A stretch of DNA of 46,702 nt from Deinococcus hopiensis KR-140 (lineage in GTDB: Bacteria; Deinococcota; Deinococci; Deinococcales; Deinococcaceae), in NCBI GenBank assembly GCA_943327755.2, contig CALPYF020000034.1:1-46702 (forward strand), written 5' to 3'. Both the position numbers and the translations under genes were made by a program. Positions 24,534-32,012 of the stretch are shown here, piece after piece; the stretch's first letter is position 1, and each line of letters starts with the position of its first letter. The notes below the pieces were generated by a model, which had not been told where the DNA came from, ran no database searches, and saw only the letters and a program-made list of their open reading frames with translations.

Positions 24534-25486
24534 ATGACTTCCTGCCCCTGTTCGCCGATGAGGCGCGCACGCAACTCGAGGCGCTCACCGCGGCGCTGCA
24601 CCAGCTGGAAGACGTGCCCGGCAGCGCCGACGCGGTGCGCGCCGCCTTCCAGGCCGCCCACTCCATCAAGGGCGGCGCCGCCATGCTGGACCTGCGCGGC
24701 CCACAGCTGGTGACGGCCGCGCTCGAAGACCTGCTCGCCCACCTGCGCGCCGGCGGCGCCGCGCCTGACGGCTGGTTGCCGGCCGCTTTCGCGGCGCGTG
24801 ACTGCCTGCTGCGCCACCTCGACACGCTGCGGCCCGCGCAGCCCCCGGACCCCGAGGACGCGCGCGTGGCCCAGGCCATCCACGACCTGCTGCGCGCCGC
24901 CCCGCCGCCCGGGCCGCAGATGGCGGCACCCGGGGCGCAGCCGGTCAGGCGGCCCTCGCCGGGTGCCGCGCCGGATCCGGCCACGCCCGACGTCACAGGA
25001 GCTGACGCTGCAGGACCTGACGCGGTGGTCCCGCCGCCGGCCGAGGCAGCCGCTGCGCCTCACAGCCGCCCAGACCCACTGCACCTGCCGCGGCGTTCAC
25101 CGGTCCCGTCTCTCCTGGACGCCGGCCCCCTGACCGGCGACGCAGTCCGCAGGAGCGCCGGCAGCCCGGACCGGCCGGCACCGGTCGCGGCGGTGTTCGA
25201 CGTCAGTGACCTGAGCCGCGCCGTGCTGGGCGCGCACCTGCGCCGCCTGGGGTATCAGGTGATCACGGACGCGCAGGTCACGCCCCCGGGGCGCGCCACG
25301 CGCGCCGTCGTGTCCGCTACCCTGATCGACGCGGCCCTGCAGGCCGGGTGGCCTCCGGGCGCCCTGTGGGTGGTCAGCGAGCAGCCCGCCGCGCTCGCCG
25401 CGGCCCGGGCGCGCGGCCTGCCCGCGAGTCCCCGCCCGAGTGCCCAGACGCCCCCGCACGCGCTCCCCACCCACTGGATCCCATGA
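24530..25486 (+). CDS. Stand-alone HPt protein with C-terminal pseudo-receiver
   Basis: A 318-residue protein. Residues 1-110 are an intact HPt domain: FLPLFADEARTQLEAL, then AAHSIKGGAAML with phosphoacceptor His44, and a following helical pair. A disordered linker rich in Pro, Ala and Asp covers about 125-215. Residues about 220-318 resemble a receiver (AAVFDVSDLSRAVLGAHLRR, like the beta1-alpha1 part), but the phosphorylation aspartate position reads RAVVSATLID and is not clearly conserved. Such a gene is not part of the classical Pseudomonas wspABCDEFR set. Because the kinase beside it has only a vestigial HPt, this protein is the best candidate for the substrate of the CheA ATPase and the phosphate donor to WspE-REC and WspR. 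Overlaps on both sides tie it to the operon. Confidence 0.8.
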   Translation: MNDFLPLFADEARTQLEALTAALHQLEDVPGSADAVRAAFQAAHSIKGGAAMLDLRGPQLVTAALEDLLAHLRAGGAAPDGWLPAAFAARDCLLRHLDTLRPAQPPDPEDARVAQAIHDLLRAAPPPGPQMAAPGAQPVRRPSPGAAPDPATPDVTGADAAGPDAVVPPPAEAAAAPHSRPDPLHLPRRSPVPSLLDAGPLTGDAVRRSAGSPDRPAPVAAVFDVSDLSRAVLGAHLRRLGYQVITDAQVTPPGRATRAVVSATLIDAALQAGWPPGALWVVSEQPAALAAARARGLPASPRPSAQTPPHALPTHWIP

Positions 25487-26418
25487 ATATTCTGATTATC
25501 GACGACAGCCCCCTGATCCGCGCGATCCTGACGCGGACCCTGACGCCCATCGGCACGCCCCACGCCCCGGACACCCTCGACGGCGCGCGGCGCGCCCTGG
25601 GGTTCGGCACCGGTCAGAGCGAGATCGACGTGGTGCTGCTCGACCTGGAGATGCCCGAATGCGACGGCCTGACCTTCCTGGGTCAACTGCGCGCCCAGGC
25701 GCACCTGCAGGACCTGAGCGTGATCATGGTCACCTCCACCCAGGAGGCCGAGCGGCTCGACGACGCCTTCGCCGCCGGCGCCAACGACTACGTCACCAAA
25801 CCCACCCAGGACGGCGTGCTGCGCGCCCGCACCCTGAACGCCGCGCGACTGACCCGCGCGCTGCGCGCCGCCAAACTGCGCGAACGTGACCTTGCGGCCC
25901 TCAACGCCCGCCTCGAACAGCTGTCCCTGACCGACGCCCTGACCGGCCTGGCCAACCGCCGCGCGTTCGATGAGCAGTACGCGCGGGTGCTGGCCCTGGC
26001 GGCGCGCAGCGAGGTGACGTCCGCACTGATCCTGGGGGACATCGACCTGTTCAAGCGGTACAACGACCTGCTGGGCCACCCGGCCGGGGACGCCTGCCTG
26101 CAGGCCGTGGCCGACGTCCTGCGCGGCGCGTGCCGGCGCGCCACCGACCAGGTCGCCCGTTACGGCGGTGAAGAATTCGCGCTGCTGCTGATCGACACGG
26201 ACCTCAGCGGCGCGCAGCGGGTCGCGGCGCGCGTACACCAGCTGCTGGCCGAGGCGGCCCTGCCTCACCCGGATCATCCGCTGGGGCGCGTGACCCTCAG
26301 CCTGGGTGTGGCATTGACCGGCGGCGCCGACCTGAAACAGGAGGCCGATCAGGCGCTGTACCGCGCCAAGGCGCAGGGCCGCAACTGCACCGCTGTAGCT
26401 GCGCCGCCCCATTACTGA
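25483..26418 (+). CDS. Response regulator diguanylate cyclase (WspR-like, REC-GGDEF)
   Basis: A 311-residue response regulator. The N-terminal receiver has the acidic pair IIDDSP (6-8), phosphorylation site Asp54 (LLDLEMPECDG), and Lys106 (TKP). A helical linker (about 125-148) leads to a GGDEF domain with the active GGEEF at 228-232. The inhibitory site RATD at 219-222 lies the correct five residues upstream. When phosphorylated it should dimerise and make cyclic-di-GMP, the output of Wsp pathways that drive surface attachment and biofilm. It is the last gene of the operon, overlapping the HPt gene by four bases, and faces the convergent urease operon 39 bases away. Confidence 0.93.
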   Translation: MNILIIDDSPLIRAILTRTLTPIGTPHAPDTLDGARRALGFGTGQSEIDVVLLDLEMPECDGLTFLGQLRAQAHLQDLSVIMVTSTQEAERLDDAFAAGANDYVTKPTQDGVLRARTLNAARLTRALRAAKLRERDLAALNARLEQLSLTDALTGLANRRAFDEQYARVLALAARSEVTSALILGDIDLFKRYNDLLGHPAGDACLQAVADVLRGACRRATDQVARYGGEEFALLLIDTDLSGAQRVAARVHQLLAEAALPHPDHPLGRVTLSLGVALTGGADLKQEADQALYRAKAQGRNCTAVAAPPHY

Positions 26419-26457
26419 ATCGCGAAGGGGGGCGTGGGGGGCCGCCCGCCGCCCGGG

Positions 26458-27228
26458 TTACCGCCGCACGGTCAGGGGCGCGGCCTGCCACATCTGCTGA
26501 CGCAACGTCGCGCGCGCCGCCGCGAGCGCCGCGTCGAGTGCCGGCCCGCGTGCCGAGACGCCGCACAGCCACACCGCTCCGCCCGCCGACAGTCCGGAGG
26601 CCAGCAGGCCCGGGGTGGCCGGCAGGTCGGCCGGATTCGCGCCGCCCACGAACACCCCGGACGCCTGATAGTCGTGCCCGCCCCACACGCCCGGCGCGCG
26701 GGTCAGCGTGCCCGGCACGAGGCGCTGCCGGTCGAGGTACACCCGCCGCCCCGCCACGCTGACCTGCACGCGACTCTCGAACGCCGCGAAGGCCAGCCGC
26801 TCGCCGGTCTGCACCCGGCCCGACGCGAGCGTTTCGGTCAGCGCGAACTGCGCGCCTTCCTCCAGCTCGGCCGTCAGGGTCTGCGCGAATGCGCTGCCCG
26901 AGAAGGGAATCGTGCGTTCCGGGTGGAATTCCAGCCGTGCGCCTGCCGCCACCTGAAACCGGATGTCCTGCGTGGCGGGCCGCTCGTCCGGCGACGGCTG
27001 CACCCTTGTAGCGGACTGCGTAAGGATCAGCACCCGCGCCCCGGCCTCCACCGTCACGCGGATCTCGGCGTGATCGCCGCCCAGTACGCCGCCGGTCGGG
27101 TTCACCAGAAAGACCATCAGCGTCCCGCACGGCAGCTCGAAGGGCCGGATGACCATCAGCGGCGCCTTCTGCGTGTCGCGCAGCAGCGCCGTGCGCCCGC
27201 CCCTCACCCCGAAGTGCAGGTGGAGCAC
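26458..27228 (-). CDS. ureD: Urease accessory protein UreD
   Basis: A protein of 256 residues from the GTG at 27228. UreD is the scaffold that docks on apo-urease and, with UreF and UreG, guides nickel and carbon dioxide into the active site. Family hallmarks visible are LMVIRPFELPCGTLMVFLVNPTGGVLGGD (split here: PFELPCG, NPTGGVLGGD), AGARVLILTQSATRVQPS and EFHPERTIPFSGSAF. The frame stays open upstream to inside ureG without an ATG or GTG, and family members usually have about 10-20 residues before this point. A non-standard start such as CTG near 27271 is therefore possible. It is the last gene of the urease operon. Confidence 0.92.
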   Translation of the reverse strand: MLHLHFGVRGGRTALLRDTQKAPLMVIRPFELPCGTLMVFLVNPTGGVLGGDHAEIRVTVEAGARVLILTQSATRVQPSPDERPATQDIRFQVAAGARLEFHPERTIPFSGSAFAQTLTAELEEGAQFALTETLASGRVQTGERLAFAAFESRVQVSVAGRRVYLDRQRLVPGTLTRAPGVWGGHDYQASGVFVGGANPADLPATPGLLASGLSAGGAVWLCGVSARGPALDAALAAARATLRQQMWQAAPLTVRR

Positions 27229-27281
27229 ACCCGTGCGCGTGCGGGCCAGCAGCGTGCCGGCAGATAGGGTGGGGGTCAGGC

Positions 27282-27956
27282 TCAGACCGGCGCTCCCTGC
27301 CAGCCCAGCCGGGGCGGCGGCACGTCCCGGAACAGCAGGTCATGCTCGATCCACGCGATCACGTCCCCCAGCCCCTCACCGCTTTTCAGGTTCGTGAACA
27401 CGAAGGGGCGCACCTCGCCGCCCACGGTGCGCCCGGCCCGCGCGTCGGCGTCCATCACGCGCAGGTCCGCCCCGACCAGCGGCGCGAGGTCCGTCTTGTT
27501 GATCACCAGCAGGTCACTGGCACGCACGCCGGGGCCGCCCTTGCGCGGCACCTTCTCGCCGCCGGACACGTCCAGCACGAACATCCACGCGTCCACCAGC
27601 TCGGGCGAGAAGCTGGAGGCGAGGTTGTCCCCGCCCGACTCGATGAACAGCAGCTCCAGGCCCGGGTACCCGGCGGTCAGCGCCTCGGCCGCCTCCTGAT
27701 TCAGGGAGGTGTCCTCGCGGATCGCGGTGTGCGGGCAGCCGCCCGTCTGCACGCCCCGGATGCGGTCGGCGGGCAGCGCGGCCGCCGCCGTCAGGATCCG
27801 CTGGTCCTCGAAGGTGTAGATGTCGTTCGTGATGACGGCCAGCTCGTAGCGGTCCCGCAGCGCGCGGCACAGCGCCTCCAGCAGCGCCGTCTTGCCGCTG
27901 CCGACCGGGCCGCCCACGCCGATCCGCAGGGGAGAGGAAGGGTTGAGGTGGGTCAT
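27282..27956 (-). CDS. ureG: Urease accessory GTPase UreG
   Basis: A 224-residue SIMIBI-class GTPase that powers nickel delivery to urease. The P-loop GVGGPVGSGKTALLEAL is near the N terminus (about 14-30). TGGCPHTAIREDTSLN contains the Cys-Pro-His nickel-binding motif. IESGGDNLASSFSPEL and INKTDLAP (guanine specificity, NKxD) follow. Length is normal, and there is no His-rich N terminus. The ATG at 27956 is chosen over the much longer frame because AAGGAG lies five bases upstream and the P-loop then falls at the usual distance. It works with UreE, UreF and UreD encoded on either side. Confidence 0.96.
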   Translation of the reverse strand: MTHLNPSSPLRIGVGGPVGSGKTALLEALCRALRDRYELAVITNDIYTFEDQRILTAAAALPADRIRGVQTGGCPHTAIREDTSLNQEAAEALTAGYPGLELLFIESGGDNLASSFSPELVDAWMFVLDVSGGEKVPRKGGPGVRASDLLVINKTDLAPLVGADLRVMDADARAGRTVGGEVRPFVFTNLKSGEGLGDVIAWIEHDLLFRDVPPPRLGWQGAPV

Positions 27957-27972
27957 GGCGTCTCCTTGGGGG

Positions 27973-28617
27973 TCACGTCTGGAAGAGTCGCGCGTCCAGG
28001 CCGGGCTGCTCACTGGCGGCGACATCCAGGTGAGGGGTGAAGGTGAAGAGGTCGTCCGGCGTGGCGTGCAGGGCCGCGTGGACGCAGGCCTGCGCGGCCC
28101 CGTCGCAGTGGGCGGCGCAGCGCTGGGCGTCCAGCCCACCGAGTTTCATCAGGCGCGTGGCGCTGGTGGCGCGGCCCAGCAGCCAGCCGCTCACGAACGC
28201 CGTGACGGTGTCCGCGCGAGGCATGCCGAGCGCGTGCCCGAGCGCGCCGAACGTGGTGGCGTGGTGCCGGGTGGCGGGCAGGTCGCTCACGACGTCCGGC
28301 CAGAGGTGCGTGGCGGCGCGGCGCAGGTTCGCCCCGACCCGCGTGCTCGCCGCGCGCGGCCCCGGAACGAGCTTCAGGTCGTCCAGCAGCTCGTCTAGTT
28401 CCGCCAGCGTGGCGGGGTCGGCGCCCCACGCCAGCGCACAGGCAGGCGCGTCCTGCGCGCCCCACCCGTGCGTGAGCTGCCCCGCCAGGAACGCCGTCAG
28501 GTCAGCCGGTGTGCGGACCTCGCCGCGCATCGTGAGGGTCTCCAGCCCGTCACTGAAGGCGTACGCCCCGGTGGGGAACGCCGAATCCGACAGCTGCAGG
28601 AGGCGCAGCAGGCTCAT
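27973..28617 (-). CDS. ureF: Urease accessory protein UreF
   Basis: A 214-residue all-helical protein, the regulator of UreG in the UreDFG activation complex. The N terminus LLRLLQLSDSAFPTGAYAFS is the family signature. The centre has the arginine- and histidine-containing SDLPATRHHATTFGALGHALG. Start is the ATG at 28617, which overlaps the ureE stop by four bases; a longer upstream frame is ignored because the family signature begins right after this ATG. It precedes ureG by 16 bases. Confidence 0.93.
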   Translation of the reverse strand: MSLLRLLQLSDSAFPTGAYAFSDGLETLTMRGEVRTPADLTAFLAGQLTHGWGAQDAPACALAWGADPATLAELDELLDDLKLVPGPRAASTRVGANLRRAATHLWPDVVSDLPATRHHATTFGALGHALGMPRADTVTAFVSGWLLGRATSATRLMKLGGLDAQRCAAHCDGAAQACVHAALHATPDDLFTFTPHLDVAASEQPGLDARLFQT

Positions 28618-29069
28618 CCTTCGTGCTCCCAGGACGGGCGGCCATGAAACGGGCGTTCCTCGCGCGTGAACGGCACACCCAGCCGCGTCAGCAGCAGTTC
28701 CAGCGGCGCGTCCCACAGTGCCAGGAACGCCGCGCCGTCCGGCACGAGGTCACGGTGCAGGTTGCCCACTGCGTGCCCCAGCGCCGCCGCCTCGGCCAGC
28801 GTGCGCGGCGTGACGACCGCCACGTCCTCCGGGGCAGCCGTGACCACGTAAGTCACGCTGCCCCGCACCTCCAGCGGCGTGCCCGGCGACAGCACCGTCC
28901 CGGTCGGCAGGGCCAGCAGCAGTTCCGCGCCGTCCGGGGCGCGCAGGCGGCGGCGCACCCGGCGGCGGTCGGCGGCCGTCATGGGCACGCGCACCACCTC
29001 GCCCGCCACCGCCCCGACGGCCGTGACCGTGCCCAGGACCGGGCGGCGCAGCCCCGTCAGACGGGTCAC
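28614..29069 (-). CDS. ureE: Urease accessory nickel chaperone UreE
   Basis: A 151-residue UreE. The N-terminal beta domain carries MTAADRRRVRRRLRAPDGAE (rule-like UreE segment). The C-terminal ferredoxin-like domain has AAALGHAVGNLHRDLVPDG, where the GNxH motif binds nickel at the dimer interface. There is no long His-rich tail; the end reads RPSWEHEG. Start GTG at 29069 overlaps the hypB stop by four bases (GTGA). It passes nickel to UreG. The missing tail means storage of extra nickel is unlikely here. Confidence 0.88.
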   Translation of the reverse strand: MTRLTGLRRPVLGTVTAVGAVAGEVVRVPMTAADRRRVRRRLRAPDGAELLLALPTGTVLSPGTPLEVRGSVTYVVTAAPEDVAVVTPRTLAEAAALGHAVGNLHRDLVPDGAAFLALWDAPLELLLTRLGVPFTREERPFHGRPSWEHEG

Positions 29070-29728
29070 GCCCCCTGGCCCCGCACGAACGCGAACCACG
29101 CGTCCAGGCCCGCGCCGCTGCGGCTGCTCAGCTCGATGACCGGCACGCCGGGCCGCGCCCGGTCGATGTTCTCCCGGCACAGGTCCCGGTCGAAGCCCAC
29201 CGCGTCCGCGAGGTCCATCTTCGTGATGACCACCACGTCCGCCGTGTTGAACATCGTCGGGTACTTCAGCGGCTTGTCCTCACCCTCGGTCGTGCTGATC
29301 AGCACCGCGCGGGCCGCCTCGCCCAGATCGTACGAACTGGGGCACACGAGGTTCCCCACGTTCTCCAGGAACAGCACCTCCAGCCCTGCCAGGTCGAACC
29401 GCGGCAGGACCCCCTGCACCATCGCCGCGTCCAGGTGGCAGACCGTCCCCGTGACGATCTGCTCGGCCTGCGCGCCGTGCTGGCGCAGCCGCGCCGCGTC
29501 GTTCTCGGTCGCGAGGTCCCCCACCGCGACTGCCATGCTCACCTGCCCCGCCAGATCCCGCAGGGTGCGCTCCAGCAGCGCCGTCTTGCCTGCACCGGGA
29601 CTGCTCGCCAGATTGATGGCCCGCACGCCCGCCGCCGCGAAGGCGGCGCGGTTCTCGGCCGCCGTGTGGTCGTTCGCCTTCAGGATGTTCTGCCGCACCG
29701 TCACGATGCGTGGGTTCGTCGCCGTCAT
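29066..29728 (-). CDS. hypB: Nickel-insertion GTPase HypB
   Basis: A 220-residue GTPase of the HypB family, which delivers nickel to NiFe-hydrogenase and, in some bacteria, to urease. It has the P-loop NLASSPGAGKTALLE (about 39-53), VGDLATENDAARL, the metal-binding loop TGTVCHLDAAMVQ (Cys and His near 96-97), the conserved FLENVGNLVCP and ITKMDLAD for guanine recognition. No N-terminal His-rich stretch is present. Placed between hypA and ureE in a urease operon with no hydrogenase gene in sight, it most likely serves urease. It overlaps both neighbours by four bases. Confidence 0.95.
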   Translation of the reverse strand: MTATNPRIVTVRQNILKANDHTAAENRAAFAAAGVRAINLASSPGAGKTALLERTLRDLAGQVSMAVAVGDLATENDAARLRQHGAQAEQIVTGTVCHLDAAMVQGVLPRFDLAGLEVLFLENVGNLVCPSSYDLGEAARAVLISTTEGEDKPLKYPTMFNTADVVVITKMDLADAVGFDRDLCRENIDRARPGVPVIELSSRSGAGLDAWFAFVRGQGA

Positions 29729-30087
29729 ACGTCCTCCAGATCAGGTTCAGCCAGTTCGATCTCGTCCAGCTCCAGTTCGTCACCCTGCACCAGCGTCGGC
29801 GTGGGCGCGCCGCACGACGGGCAGCGCAGACCCCGCGTCACGTCCAGCGTCACGCGCCCGTGGGCCGGGCAATCGCCCACGCCCGGCACCGTCACGACGC
29901 TCAGCCGCGCGCCCTCCAGCCCCGTTCCCGCCGCGCACGCCGGAAACGCCGCCGTCAGCGCCTCCGGCACCACGCTCGACCACGCCCCCACCCGCACCGT
30001 CAGCGCCGACGCCCGCGCCGCGCCGTGCTCACGCAGCACCTCCGACGCCACGTCGATCAGCGACAGGGCAATGGACGCCTCATGCAC
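29725..30087 (-). CDS. hypA: Nickel metallochaperone HypA with altered zinc site
   Basis: A 120-residue HypA. The N terminus MHEASIALSLIDVASE carries the nickel-binding His2 and Glu3. The zinc-finger part normally has two Cys-x-x-Cys pairs; here the ligands are Cys73, His76, Cys89 and Cys92 (DCPAH and CPSC), so one cysteine has become histidine. An acidic tail (DELELDEIELAEPDLED) follows, as in many members. It hands nickel to HypB. The gene overlaps hypB by four bases and follows the 65-residue unknown gene by six. Confidence 0.9.
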   Translation of the reverse strand: MHEASIALSLIDVASEVLREHGAARASALTVRVGAWSSVVPEALTAAFPACAAGTGLEGARLSVVTVPGVGDCPAHGRVTLDVTRGLRCPSCGAPTPTLVQGDELELDEIELAEPDLEDV

Positions 30088-30093
30088 TTGGGC

Positions 30094-30291
30094 TCACGGT
30101 CCCTTCTTTCCCTTCTCGCCCAGGCGGTGAACGCTCGTCACCTCACGTACCATGGGCGTCTGATCCGCGCCCCACATGGCCCGCAGGCGGAACACCTCCA
30201 TGACGCGGCCCTCCATGCTGCGGGTCAGCCAGTCCTCCTGCTCGCGGGGTTCCTCGCCCAGACGGAATTTTTGAACAGTGACCCGGCGCAT
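30094..30291 (-). CDS. Unknown 65-residue protein inside the urease operon
   Basis: A small gene starting MRRVTVQKFRLGEEPREQED and ending GEKGKKGP. Its ATG shares one base with the ureC stop (TGATG), and its stop lies six bases before hypA, so it is placed exactly like an operon member. The sequence is charged (many Arg, Glu, Lys), has no cysteines and only one histidine, and contains repeated Met residues. It has no membrane helix or signal peptide, so it is likely cytoplasmic. It resembles no urease subunit or accessory protein that I know. It could be a small urease- or HypA-binding factor, but no function can be assigned. Confidence 0.62.
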   Translation of the reverse strand: MRRVTVQKFRLGEEPREQEDWLTRSMEGRVMEVFRLRAMWGADQTPMVREVTSVHRLGEKGKKGP

Positions 30292-32012
30292 CAGAACAGG
30301 AAGTACCGCTGCGCGAGTGGCAGTTCGTCGAGGGGTTCGCAGGTGACCACTTCGCCGTTCACGCGGACCTCGTAGGTTTCGGGGTTGACGTGGAGGTCGG
30401 GCGTCTCGGCGTTCAGGATCATGTCCCGCTTGCCGATGTCGCGGGTGTGCGAGACGGCGCTGTAGCGGCGGCCCACGTCCGGCAGGTTTCCTTCCTGCAG
30501 GCTGGCCTGCGAGACGAAGTGCAGGCAGGTGGCGTCCGGCCCGCCCCCGTGCGCGGCGAACATCGGGCGCGGGTACACGGGCTGCGGCGTGGGGATGCTG
30601 GCGTTCGCGTCGCCCATCTGCGCGGCGACGACCAGACCGCCCTTGATAACAAGCGCGGTCTTTGCGCCGAAGAAGGCGGGTTTCCATAGCACCAGATCGG
30701 CGAGTTTCCCGACCTCGACCGAGCCGACCTCGTGCGCGACGCCGTGCGCGACGGCAGGGTTGATGGTGTACTTGGCGACGTAGCGCCGGGCGCGCAGGTT
30801 GTCCGCGCGGGTATCTGCACCCAGTCCGGGGATGCCGAGCGGGCCGCGCTGGCGTTTCATCTTGTGCGCCGTCTGCCACGTGCGGGTGATGACCTCACCC
30901 ACGCGGCCCATCGCCTGACTGTCGCTGCTCATCATGGAAAAGACACCCAGGTCGTGCAGGACGTCCTCGGCGGCGATCGTCTCGGGGCGGATGCGGCTCT
31001 CGGCGAAGGACACGTCCTCGGGAATGCGCGGGCTGAGGTGATGGCAGACCATCAGCATGTCGAGGTGCTCGTGGATGGTGTTCACCGTGAACGGCATGGT
31101 CGGGTTGGTGCTGCTCGGCAGGACGTTCGGCAGCCCCGCCACCTTGATGATGTCCGGCGCGTGCCCGCCCCCCGCCCCCTCGGTGTGGAAGGTGTGGATG
31201 GTGCGGCCCGCGAACGCCCGGATGGAGTCCTCGACGAAGCCCGACTCGTTCAGCGTGTCGGTGTGAATGGCGACCTGGATGTCGTAGTCCTCCGCGACGC
31301 TCAGCGCGGCGTGGATGGCGGCGGGCGTGGTGCCCCAGTCCTCGTGCAGTTTCAGGCCCAGCGCCCCGGCGCGGATCTGCTCGGCCAGGGGTGCTTGCGT
31401 GCTGGCGTTGCCCTTGCCGAGCAGCCCGAAGTTCAGCGGCAGGCCCGCCAGGGCTTCCAGCATGCGGTGGATGTGCCACTCGCCGGGCGTGCAGGTCGTC
31501 GCCGACGTGCCGGCCGTGGGGCCAGTGCCGCCGCCGATCATGGTCGTCATGCCGGACTCCAGCGCCGTCCAGCACTGCTGCGGCGCGATGAAGTGGATGT
31601 GCGTGTCCACGCCGCCCGCCGTGAGGATGTGTCCCTCGCCCGCGACGATCTCGGTGCTCGCGCCGATCGTCAGGCCCGGACTCACGCCGTCCTGCGTGCC
31701 GGGATTCCCGGCCTTCCCGATGGCCGTGATGCGTCCGTTCTTGACGCCCACGTCGGCCTTCACGACGCCCCAGTGGTCGAGGATCAGCGCGTTCGTGATC
31801 ACCAGATCCGGCACGTCCGGGTCCGCGCGGGTGGCGGCGCTGCTCTGCCCCAGGCCGTCGCGGATGACCTTTCCGCCGCCGAACTTGACCTCCTCGCCGT
31901 ACGTGGTGAAATCCCGCTCGACCTCGATCAGGAGCCCCGTGTCGCCCAGGCGCACGCGGTCCCCCACGGTGGGGCCGTACAGGTCGGCGTACTGCCGGCG
32001 CGTGACCTTCAT
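30291..32012 (-). CDS. ureC: Urease alpha subunit UreC
   Basis: A 573-residue catalytic subunit that hydrolyses urea to ammonia and carbamate. The nickel ligands and active site are visible: GGVDTHIHFIAPQQ, the carbamylated lysine in ALGLKLHEDWG, AIHTDTLNE, TFHTEGAGGGHAPD, and the flap cysteine/histidine region MVCHHLSPRIPEDV. Length and order are those of normal bacterial UreC, including the start MKVTRRQYADLYGPTVGDRVRLGDT (first residues MKVTRRQYADLYGPT). The start overlaps the ureAB stop by four bases. It needs UreDEFG, HypAB and carbon dioxide for activation, all but the last encoded in this operon. Confidence 0.97.
   Translation of the reverse strand: MKVTRRQYADLYGPTVGDRVRLGDTGLLIEVERDFTTYGEEVKFGGGKVIRDGLGQSSAATRADPDVPDLVITNALILDHWGVVKADVGVKNGRITAIGKAGNPGTQDGVSPGLTIGASTEIVAGEGHILTAGGVDTHIHFIAPQQCWTALESGMTTMIGGGTGPTAGTSATTCTPGEWHIHRMLEALAGLPLNFGLLGKGNASTQAPLAEQIRAGALGLKLHEDWGTTPAAIHAALSVAEDYDIQVAIHTDTLNESGFVEDSIRAFAGRTIHTFHTEGAGGGHAPDIIKVAGLPNVLPSSTNPTMPFTVNTIHEHLDMLMVCHHLSPRIPEDVSFAESRIRPETIAAEDVLHDLGVFSMMSSDSQAMGRVGEVITRTWQTAHKMKRQRGPLGIPGLGADTRADNLRARRYVAKYTINPAVAHGVAHEVGSVEVGKLADLVLWKPAFFGAKTALVIKGGLVVAAQMGDANASIPTPQPVYPRPMFAAHGGGPDATCLHFVSQASLQEGNLPDVGRRYSAVSHTRDIGKRDMILNAETPDLHVNPETYEVRVNGEVVTCEPLDELPLAQRYFLF

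Noticed and set aside
26419..26457. A terminator between the WspR-like gene and ureD
   Set aside because: Only imperfect G/C-rich pairing is possible in these 39 bases. A terminator may exist but the sequence does not show a convincing stem.
30094..30879. Longer reading of the small gene after ureC (261 residues)
   Set aside because: The upstream 196 residues are an Arg-rich shadow inside ureC. Only the last 65 residues, starting at the ATG that touches the ureC stop, look like a gene.
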